A program made the translations under genes and the position numbers. A stretch of 64,000 nucleotides of DNA from Amorphochlora amoebiformis (lineage: Eukaryota; Cercozoa; Chlorarachniophyceae), in NCBI GenBank assembly GCA_054601695.1, contig BAAHQB010000053.1, forward strand, positions 558,001 through 622,000, read 5' to 3'. Below are positions 1 to 64,000 of the stretch, one piece after another; the first letter of the stretch is position 1; every line of letters starts with the position of its first letter. The notes under the pieces are model-generated. The model saw only the letters and a list, made by a program, of their open reading frames with translations. It was not told where the DNA came from and searched no databases.

Positions 1-157
1 TATATATATATATAAATTATATATGTATTATGTATTGTACAATATGTATCTATATCTACTCCATATTATATATATATATATACATATATACATATATATA
101 TATATATGTGGATGTATATGTACATATTTATATATATATATATATTTATACGTATGT

Positions 158-191
<34 letters not shown>

Positions 192-200
192 CAATATATG

Positions 201-235
<35 letters not shown>

Positions 236-237
236 AG

Positions 238-9301
<9,064 letters not shown>

Positions 9302-9757
9302 ACTAATCGTGAAGAGAAGTTGTTGAATCATTTAAATCATTTGAATTTTCATGACCAGTACGTACCGTACAAATAACTAGGCTAGTATAGGCGGCCCGAA
9401 AGAAAAGTAATTCTTCAACAATAGAGATGAGAAGGGTGAGCAAGCCTGAACTGTATATTACGTCGTGCATTCTAGGAGAATATGTACATATATTCTAGGA
9501 GAGTAGTACAAAGTTAGCGCCATAGTGAAAGATCTAGATCCATACCTCTAGGCTACATGATAATGAAAATTAATGATACCAACTGGACGGGCAAGCATGC
9601 AATTAAACTAAGCCTGCTATTAATTTCCTAGATTTAGCTTGAGTGGCACACTAGACTCGTAGTCATACTACGGACTCAGTTGTTGACTTAAGTGATCGAT
9701 GAAAATGATCCACTATAACTTGATGGTGTCTCCCGTTGGCTTTGAACATCAAATAAT
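9302..9757. other. Convergent intergenic region
   Basis: This lies between the stop codon of the importin gene and the stop codon of the COPI-associated gene. It has ordinary base composition and no TA microsatellite. It must hold both 3' UTRs and polyadenylation sites; I see no other gene. Confidence 0.7.
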
Positions 9758-13659
<3,902 letters not shown>

Positions 13660-13671
13660 TAAAGAGAAGAG

Positions 13672-24275
<10,604 letters not shown>

Positions 24276-24922
24276 ATTGTTAAGCCTCTGACTAGTCTGA
24301 GGCCTCCGTGAGTGTACAATGCTTAAAGTTAAAAATTGCTAAATTCGAATTCGAAGAAAATCATACCAGCAAATAGAGCTCACCGAGTACGTATCAGACT
24401 TTCTAGACTTTGACTAGTTTGAACTAGTTGAATATTGTAATTCCCGCAAACACGTGCGGACAATTTTATAAATTTAATAGACAACTTCCAGAACTTGGCA
24501 GAGTTACTGGTGTTATAATATTAATCGTTGATTCATCTGGTAATGTTTGTATGCAGGGTCTAGCTAGATCAGGATAACACTTGCTGGACTTGTTTAGCCA
24601 TTGACTAGATTGACTTAATTGCATGAGGACACTCGGCACTAGTGGCGTCAATTGCTAGATACTAGGATAATATTGATATCTCTAGAATCTCACGGGATAC
24701 CACTAGATACTCCAGATAATCTAGAATACCTCTAGATCTGCGCCAAATTACTATTGGCCTGTAGTTTAATGATTAAAATTAAAGATTTCAAGTTTTGAAT
24801 CGATTAATCATTGGCCCTAGATCCAACCGAACTCACAGGCGGTGACAGGGCTGTCCGAGCCCATTTGGACATCACAGCGTGTGTTTGTACAATTCTTTCT
24901 TAATGCATTCAATCTGCTAGGT
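24276..24922. other. Convergent intergenic region
   Basis: This lies between the stops of the coiled-coil gene and the Rab-like gene. It has mixed composition with many short ctaga words and no TA microsatellite. No gene was found. Confidence 0.7.
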
Positions 24923-32104
<7,182 letters not shown>

Positions 32105-32558
32105 CACAGTGTACTGTGCACCGATAATTTTTTCCTTGAGGCCGCTTTATTTTTCACTTACGACCGATCTTTTCCTTTCAATGAGAAAATGTCCCGCGCC
32201 AGTCACGGAATACAGCGTCAACAATGGTCGTGCTTGCTCGTAAGCATCCAATATCCGGAGGTGGATTCCAGCGTAAGGAAGCTGTGCACTGCAAAATGCG
32301 TTTACAGCCTTCTTCAACAACTCTTCTGCTCGCTGTCCCCCCCCACCCTTCCACAGACCAACCTATCAGGTATCTATCCTTTCGCATGCAAACCACTCGA
32401 AGACCACCTGACAGCCGAAAGTGGCCTTTCATAGGGATGGCCCAAACACGTCTTTCATCCATACATGGTCTAACCTTTAATTTCTTCCAAAGTCCTAGGA
32501 GATCTTACCAAGGATTAATTATTAAAGCTTAAGTTCGGACGCGTGTGCCAACTGTCAG
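32105..32558. promoter_or_regulatory. Divergent promoter of Rab-like and CC2D2A-like genes
   Basis: This 454-base space separates the two start codons. It has balanced composition, no TA tract, and no coding exon that I can defend. It must contain both promoters. A cag directly before the CC2D2A-like ATG could be the acceptor of a 5' UTR intron. Confidence 0.55.
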
Positions 32559-49186
<16,628 letters not shown>

Positions 49187-49699
49187 CCACGAGACAACAT
49201 GCATCTTAGGGCAAGAGTGGATAACGCCTGGCTCTATGTAAATGGTAGCTTGAGTATTCCAGTGGATCATATGTACATATACGCGCATGTAGATTTGTAA
49301 TTGCGTATGGTACGCGCGCGTGCATGGATGGTAGTCTAATTTATCTAGTTATGCCGTGGGCTGACAGGCGATATATATTGATGATGATATATAATATACC
49401 TTTATATATAATCTAGATAATAGTAATAAATACACATGGTATGTAGTTTATCATCTGCAAAGCTAATTACTAGATCTATGCTAAAAGTGCCGGATGAGAA
49501 AGAAGATTCATAACCACTTAGCTCTAGAGGCTATTCGATCACGTATCAGAATATTAGACGTTAAGATATTGGTATCAAAATTTAAATTTGTCACGTAGCG
49601 AACGTCAGTCTGAAACTCTATCGTGCTTTCTAACTACCGTATCCCACATCACTAACGAATTTAACTATCGAGCTGGCCCAACCAGGTTTCAACCGACTT
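49187..49699. other. Convergent intergenic region
   Basis: This lies between the stops of the CC2D2A-like and Ubl-TMBIM genes. Apart from a short TA-rich patch near 49370-49410 it has ordinary composition. No gene was seen. Confidence 0.7.
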
Positions 49700-50673
49700 T
49701 CAATCACGGTTGCTTTTGGCAAGCAGTTGAAGGATGAAAAGGAACAGATTGACGATATCCAGGTACAGATCGATGGTGAAGAAGATCTGAAAAATAGAGA
49801 AACAAGGGTTTAGTGAAAGAATTTGAAGAAAACAAAAGATAGTTTCGAAGAAAAAAACAAGATTAAATCAGGATAAATCTTCATACCCAGTCTTCATCAG
49901 CTCCAAAGGTGTGAAGAAGCTATAAAATACACGCTTAATTAGTATATTGAACAACGAGTGACTTAGAACATTAACCCTGGAAGTGTCATAGAGAATGTAA
50001 GCAGAGAAGAGAAGCGCTCCACCCAAGGAATAAAACCTGAAAGTGGATTGTTAGTTATTTGTCTCCTGCATCGCGCATATTTACATTTAATACCAGTTGC
50101 TTTTGAACCCAAAGAGCATGGAGACAAGTCCCCAAATCAACAGGACAACCAATCCCATGAATAGGTAGGGCCCCCAAGACCTGTTGTGTAATTCTTATGT
50201 AAGTTCACGTTCCTCCAGGATTATTCAGGCCTGTTACCCCAGACCGACGAACATATATTCATACACCTGGACAAGTAACCAAGACCCAGGCCAAAAGGCC
50301 CTCGTACCTGACATCAATCTTGGTAGTGAAGGCGTAGATGGTCAACGCTCCGAAAATAGCAGCTGTGTGAAGGTGATTGAGGGATTTATACATCGAACAC
50401 AGTACTAAAAATGCATTTCAGCCTAACAACATTCCATGTTGCGCACACATACCCGTGTAAATGAAAGCCTGGAGAACAAGCTCCGACATTCCTGCTTGAG
50501 TGTACACAGCGCAGATGACCCCGATTTGGCATGCCATAGCTCCGGTGAATGCGCAAAGTATGTACAGATTCATTGGATACCTTGGATTATTGTTAACACG
50601 TGGATCAAAATGGCGAAAAAAGTTTATATATTTAGGCATACAGAAATTTACGAACCCATATACTCTCATATAC

Positions 50674-50728
<55 letters not shown>

Positions 50729-50731
50729 GTG

Positions 50732-50762
<31 letters not shown>

Positions 50763-50823
50763 TTATACACACACATACATATATACATATATATACATAT
50801 ATATGAATATATATGAATATATA

Positions 50824-50862
<39 letters not shown>

Positions 50863-50877
50863 TATCTATAATATTTA

Positions 50878-50909
<32 letters not shown>

Positions 50910-50958
50910 TACACATATATATATATATACATATACACACATATAATATATATATTAC

Positions 50959-50990
<32 letters not shown>

Positions 50991-52302
50991 TGTGTCTTGT
51001 AGCAGTAAAGACCGAACAGCGTGCCGAAACTGAGGATCATTGAGCCATAGAAGAAGATTTCCTATGGCATAGCAAGGATTAGATTAGTGATTTAAACAAT
51101 GCAAAGCTTACCAGGTTGCGGAGAACCATAAGGTGCAAGGGCTCGTAAAACATGAACATACCGCTAATTGAAAAAGGAAATCAGTTCCAAATTGAACATC
51201 GAACGAGTATAAACGGTTTAACTAAGAGTAATTAAGTGCCTTAGCCTGCAAAAAATGTCGTCAATGTTTAGTTCTCAGAGATTCTGATTTTCATTTTGAG
51301 GTTATCATCCCGTGTGCTGAGTCTAGGTCTTGCGAACCCATAGTGTAACTAGATACTGGATTAATTTTCAGTATATATTCAAGATGTGCTTACCAGATGA
51401 TTGTAGTGGCAACCATCTGGATAGAGAGCGCAAGATACACCTTCCTAACGAGCGCTGAAGATAAAAGGATGGAATTTGAGTAATTTGGAGTTTATTTCTG
51501 CCCTCTAGATCAAGAATGTGCATGTTTTTACCAGATTCTTCATCGATTTCGCGGGGAAACTCAAAGACAGGTGCCTGGGAGAAGCTATTGCTACGGCTGT
51601 ATCATGCGTGATTCAGAAAACGGTGGGTAATGATTGGTTGGTCGGATAGGGGAGAAGCTTACGTACCCTCTTTGCCTGAAGACAGACTGTTGACGGAAAT
51701 AGCCGGGGGGAGGTGCAGAAGCCTAAGTTATCAAGTCAGAAAGTTTGACCAATGAATTGAAAGTGGGATTAGCGTACCTTGACGTTGGAACCGTCGAGAT
51801 GCTGACCAAAACCTGAGGAGAGCTAGTCAGATCAGGCTATCAATTCGTGAGCATTCTCAAACCATCTTTCGTAGGTCCCTGACTCTCGACGTCCCTAGCG
51901 TTAAGAACAATTCGAATGTGCGGAATTCTCCCGTCCTCACCGCACATCCCCGGAACGGAGCTCAATATGAAATCATCATAGAGGACCTAGAATATAAAGT
52001 CCGGTTAGCTTGTTAGCTTGCGTTGTTAGCTTGCGTTCATTCGGCATAGGGTTGAAGTCCTTCTTCACCTGACCCTTGTAGATAACGGTTTGTTGATCTT
52101 CGTGGTGACCCATGGACGAACGAATCGCTCGTTTGACATCGCGGATGGTCTCCGATGGAGTGAGATACACGAAGGTCGATTTCGCTTCCCCACGGGCGTG
52201 CGAACCAGCGGATTTTTTCTCCAGAACGGTCACCTTAATTTTTGTGTCCATTTCCGAGCCTTCATACTCGGGGACATTCTGATAGGCAAGTGCAGCGGCC
52301 AT
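49700..52302 (-). CDS. Ubiquitin-like domain fused to TMBIM/Lifeguard (BAX inhibitor-1 family) membrane protein
   Basis: Fourteen exons join in phase: 52302-52069, 51986-51863, 51812-51778, 51722-51667, 51596-51532, 51454-51394, 51163-51112, 51061-50991, 50580-50453, 50362-50308, 50180-50094, 50036-49976, 49919-49887 and 49786-49700, for 382 residues. Residues about 20-105 look ubiquitin-like: a beta strand IKVTVLEK, an acidic/basic helix, and [17 protein letters not shown] matching the 'I-KGk-L-DD--L' signature. From about residue 172 come seven hydrophobic helices with TMBIM signatures: [60 protein letters not shown] and [21 protein letters not shown] proteins sit in ER or Golgi membranes and act as calcium leak channels and cell-death suppressors. 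Eleven of the 13 introns are short (<140 bp, none with TA); only the intron 50990-50581 is TA-rich. The Ubl fusion is uncommon in this family as far as I know. Confidence 0.85.
50640..50990. repeat. (TA)n in the one expanded intron of the Ubl-TMBIM gene
   Basis: TA and CA repeats fill the intron between exons 51061-50991 and 50580-50453 and run to within one base of the donor. The other introns of this gene are free of such repeats. Confidence 0.85.
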
Positions 52303-52463
52303 TTCGGTGCGTGGGAAGCTAAGGGTGGGTGCAACCGGCTTCTGGCAAAGAGAAATGAGAGATATGCAGATATTGGTTCGAAAGATATCTGATATCGGAA
52401 TCCAAAAAAAAGATTTATTATTTCTTCGGTGAAAACCCCTTGGCGCCCACCGCAACCCTGTCG
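52303..52463. promoter_or_regulatory. Divergent promoter of Ubl-TMBIM and Myb/SANT-like genes
   Basis: Only 161 bases separate the start codons. A run of A on the top strand occurs near 52404-52412. No TA microsatellite or obvious TATA box is present. Confidence 0.5.
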
Positions 52464-59150
<6,687 letters not shown>

Positions 59151-59447
59151 TCGCATCATGTCCCAATTTACGACAAAAAGTGGATAAATTTGAATGTAAA
59201 AAGCCGACGGGGTCACTTAAAACCTCAATCAATCAGTTGTGTTGTTGTTTTCTTCGGCATATTACTAGCCAATGGCGCTCTCATGTATGGAGACCATGAG
59301 TTAATATTTACTAATGATACATCTCAGATGGCGACAGTTAATATCATGGTTATAAATGGCTTCTGGCTGATCATGATGACACCGTATATATATACTTGCG
59401 AATATTAGTAGTGTAGGTGTAATATAATGTATATTGTATCATTTTTG

Positions 59448-59524
<77 letters not shown>

Positions 59525-59695
59525 CATTGTACATACCTGTATATGAATTAAATTCATCATAACTTAAGACTATATAGCTATGATATTCTAGATATTATAT
59601 CTGGTATATATCTAGTATCTAGAGTGTATACATCATCTATATTATATCTGGTATATATCTAGTATCTAGAGTGTAGTATACATCATTTAGATCAC

Positions 59696-59771
<76 letters not shown>

Positions 59772-60657
59772 TGATCGTGATCCATTAGTATTACGCTGAC
59801 ATCATCTAGTAGTCATAGATGTAGATATAGAAGACTCGTAAACGTACGTCTATCAGTCAGGTTACCTATTAGTATATCTAGATTTATACGTAAGTATTGT
59901 TGCTACTGAATCATGGTCTAGATATGGTACTGCATGATCGATAATCATTAGATTTCGATGATACATCTAGTATATACGTACGTATACTTACGTGTACGTA
60001 TGTATACGTACGTATACTTACGTGTACGTATGTATACGTACGTATACTTACATATACGTAATACGTATGTATGTACGTATACGTACTATGTACGTATACC
60101 GACTCGTTTACCGAGATACGTACTATGTACGGTAGTAGTACGTTTACTTGCGTAGATACGTACGTATATAAACGTTACGTATACATACTGGACATATCTA
60201 GATATCACGTACTAGCCAGTCACTATGACTAGATCCAGCTAGAGTTTATCTCCACTGGGTACGATAAATAAAAAACATGTCAGTATAGTTAACTATCATA
60301 ATCATCTGTATCATAATCGGAGTCTATATGATATACACCTAACTAGATTTATCAATCATCTCCTCAGTCATAAGTAATTTAATTCGGATAATCAAGATAA
60401 TCGATCTATTTGAAAATTTCATTGAACATAGAGCCATGTGGAGACGATCACTTGGATCAACTCATGTTGAAGTAGGGCACACTTCTACTCGGATTCTCCA
60501 GATTCTCGTTCCTCCAGTAGACATACGACTTGCTAAACTTAGTTGAAAACTCAGAATAAACTAAACTGTGGAATCTTGACTTATCTTATCCGCCGAGTGC
60601 TGAATGTTCGGACTCGACGGTTTTTTAAATTTCAACTTTTTTCATTTACGCGGTTCG
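59151..60657. other. Large intergenic region with simple repeats
   Basis: No supported gene lies here. It holds (TA)n at about 59455-59518 and 59720-59768, a duplicated tctggtatatatctagtatc block near 59598 and 59648, and a palindrome-rich stretch at 59970-60180. The frame 59063-59299, reading through the last exon of the Myb-like gene, is a shadow. Confidence 0.6.
59970..60180. repeat. Palindromic (ACGTATAC/GTACGTAT) cluster
   Basis: Words such as tacgtacgtatacttacgtg and tacgtatgtatacg recur about three times in tandem and continue as self-complementary tacgta/gtac words to about 60180. The stretch could fold into hairpins in either strand. Confidence 0.75.
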
Positions 60658-61628
<971 letters not shown>

Positions 61629-61665
61629 CTTGACCGTTTGAAAAACCCTCCAATATCCTAAGTAT

Positions 61666-61716
<51 letters not shown>

Positions 61717-61981
61717 GTTTCCAAATATACCTCATGTATGTATGTTCTATGTACAGTTTTACGTATGTGTGTGTTTGTGTGTGTTTTGTGTGAATAAAAC
61801 TAGGGGTATATTACAATTTAGGTATGTGTATATTTCTGTACATATATATACATATATTATATATATATATATGAATATATATGTATATATATATATATAT
61901 ATAGAAAATATATACATATATATATATATATACATATATACATACATATAATACATATATATATATATATATATATATGTG

Positions 61982-62021
<40 letters not shown>

Positions 62022-62031
62022 AATATATTTA

Positions 62032-62094
<63 letters not shown>

Positions 62095-62168
62095 GTATAT
62101 TCATTCATAAATTAGGCATATTTAATATCTATTTATGTAGATATCATATTTATCCAGATATGTATATC

Positions 62169-62260
62169 TCACTTTTTCTTCTTCTGGTCTTCAATATCGA
62201 TTACTGGTCCATATGCCTCTTTCTCGAACCGGTTGGCTACATTTGCCCAACCTCTTGGTA

Positions 62261-62302
<42 letters not shown>

Positions 62303-62352
62303 ATATGCCTCTTTCTCGAAGCGGTTGGCTACATTTGCCCAACCTCTTGGTA

Positions 62353-62390
<38 letters not shown>

Positions 62391-62491
62391 ATGTGCCTCT
62401 TTCTCGAAGCGGTTGGCTACATTTGCCCAACCTCTTGGTATCTAATATATATATATATATATTTCTAATATATATGTATATTATGTATATT

Positions 62492-62541
<50 letters not shown>

Positions 62542-62597
62542 ATATCCATATGCCTCTTTCTCGAAGCGGTTGGCTACATTTGCCCAACCCCTTGGTA

Positions 62598-62633
<36 letters not shown>

Positions 62634-62687
62634 ATATGCCTCTTTCTCGAAGCGGTTGGCTACATTTGCCCAACCTCTTGGTATCTA

Positions 62688-62721
<34 letters not shown>

Positions 62722-62810
62722 AAAAATATATATATATATATATATATATATGTTATATCCATATGCCTCTTTCTCAAAGCGGTTGGCTACATTTGCCCAA
62801 CCTCTTGGTA

Positions 62811-62862
<52 letters not shown>

Positions 62863-63035
62863 ATATGCCTCTTTCTCGAATCGATTGGCTACATTTGCCC
62901 AACCTCTTGGTATCTAATATATATATACATATGTATATATCCATATGCCTCTTTCTCGAAATGGTTGGCTACATTTGCCCAACCTCTTGGTATCTAATAT
63001 ATATATGTATATATATATATTATATATATATATTA

Positions 63036-63077
<42 letters not shown>

Positions 63078-63136
63078 ATATGCCTCGTTCTCGAATCGAT
63101 TGGCTAGGCACATTTGCCCAACCTCTTGGTATCTAA

Positions 63137-63190
<54 letters not shown>

Positions 63191-63249
63191 TATATCTGGC
63201 AAAATTTGCCCAATCTCTCTGTATCTAAATCACACATGTATATCTATGT

Positions 63250-63298
<49 letters not shown>

Positions 63299-63709
63299 AA
63301 AGAGCGACAGGGAAAGAGGGAGAGAAAAAGAGAGAGAAAGAAGAGAGTGAGTGAGAGAGAGACAGAGATAGAGAGAGGATAGAGAGAAATAAATAAGGGA
63401 GAGAAAGGGACAGAGAGATAGAGAAAGACACGTGAAGAGAATGAGTGAGAGGAGACAGCGGGAGAGAGAATATTTTTTTTTGCTTATCTCTTTGCATATA
63501 TATACATATATATATGTATATATATATATATATAAACAATAAAAAACCTTTTACTATAATTTTTGTAAACCGACAAGTAAACTATTTAAGGCATTTTTTC
63601 GTAAACATATATGCCTGGATAACCGAAAAAATCGAGAAAAAGAAAGGACTACTTTTCTGCCGGTGTCATCGTACTGCGTCACGTGTCGATCCTCTTTGGT
63701 TTCATTCAC
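62169..63709 (-). CDS. Unrecognised protein, last two exons (gene continues beyond window or upstream)
   Basis: On the minus strand exon 63709-63653 ([19 protein letters not shown]) joins in phase to exon 62261-62169 ([18 protein letters not shown], then [12 protein letters not shown] and TGA). The joined C-terminus is charged and looks like real protein. I do not recognise the family. Upstream exons are not visible in the window. The intron between the two exons holds about nine partial copies of the last exon's 5' part, which supports this being a real exon of the minus strand. Confidence 0.6.
62285..63225 (-). repeat. Array of about nine copies of the 3' splice site and 5' part of the terminal exon
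   Basis: Nearly identical units of about 57 bases (top strand catatgcctctttctcgaag and, later, catttgcccaacctcttggt) lie near 62300-62357, 62389-62446, 62546-62603, 62633-62688, 62758-62816, 62862-62918, 62940-62998 and 63076-63135, with a diverged one near 63197-63228, all separated by (TA)n. Only the first unit, at 62209-62261, continues into the rest of the exon and a stop codon. On the minus strand each copy begins at tttag|ata or ttag|ata. Confidence 0.9.
63296..63470 (+). repeat. Purine-rich (GA) tract
   Basis: The top strand is GA-rich low complexity. It lies in the intron of the minus-strand gene, so it is pyrimidine-rich in the sense of that transcript. Confidence 0.75.
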
Positions 63710-63749
63710 CTTGCATTTATACATTTTGTATTTATAAAAATAAATATAA

Positions 63750-63882
63750 TACATATATATGTATATATATATATATGTATGTATATATATATATATATGT
63801 ATATATGTGTATAGAACTTGTGTCTGTGGATGTGGTACATATGTGTGTTAAAAACATATGTACATGTATATAAACATATATG

Positions 63883-63935
<53 letters not shown>

Positions 63936-64000
63936 TGTGTGTGTATATTGTATGTGTATATGTATATATAATGTATATATATATATATATATATATATAT
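63750..64000. repeat. (TA)n to window end
   Basis: TA repeats with GT patches run to the end of the window, presumably in the next upstream intron of the minus-strand gene. Confidence 0.7.

Noticed and set aside
32178-32462. Open frames on both strands between the Rab-like and CC2D2A-like starts
   Set aside because: They have no family resemblance and no phase-matching neighbours, and the region fits a divergent promoter.

Overview
This is a nuclear fragment from an intron-rich unicellular eukaryote. Genes are split into many small exons (typically 25-150 nt) joined by GT-AG introns, and several introns carry interstitial CCCTAA (TTAGGG-type) telomeric arrays. Enormous (TA)n tracts make up much of the window, and nearly all of them lie inside introns. 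A CC2D2A-family gene implies a flagellated cell. A long coiled-coil protein has an N-terminus that looks like a bipartite (signal plus transit) leader, which hints at a complex plastid. A repeated W-containing motif in the Rab-like gene reminds me of alveolate proteins. A plastid-bearing flagellate (alveolate or chlorarachniophyte-like) fits, but I cannot name the organism.

Layout, reconstructed by matching splice phases across exons: (1) + strand, 238-9301, the C-terminal part of an importin-beta family karyopherin; (2) - strand, 13659-9758, a COPI-associated-type four-helix membrane protein with a Gly-rich tail; (3) + strand, 13672-24275, a 22-exon coiled-coil protein of about 1039 residues; (4) - strand, 32104-24923, a Rab-like GTPase fused to W-motif repeats and a coiled coil; (5) + strand, 32559-49186, a short CC2D2A-like ciliary transition-zone protein in 34 exons; (6) - strand, 52302-49700, a ubiquitin-like domain fused to a TMBIM/Lifeguard channel-like protein; (7) + strand, 52464-59150, an AT-hook plus Myb/SANT-like protein; a doubtful small + strand gene at 60658-61628; and (8) - strand, 63709-62169, the 3' end of an unrecognised gene. 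Orientation alternates strictly among the well-supported genes, giving short shared promoters (about 12-450 bp) and short convergent 3' regions (about 450-650 bp). These intergenic spaces are nearly free of (TA)n, except 59151-60657.

The most unusual signal is a genome-wide habit. Introns contain decayed partial copies of the neighbouring exon, always carrying the adjoining splice site. Copies upstream of an exon hold the 3' splice site plus the 5' part of the exon. Copies downstream hold the 3' part plus the 5' splice site. They are separated by (TA)n or similar tracts and range from one to about ten copies. I see this in at least five genes on both strands. The genes themselves serve unrelated housekeeping and ciliary roles (nuclear import, Golgi/ER membranes, GTPase signalling, flagellum, DNA binding), and nothing suggests an operon-like or co-functional cluster.
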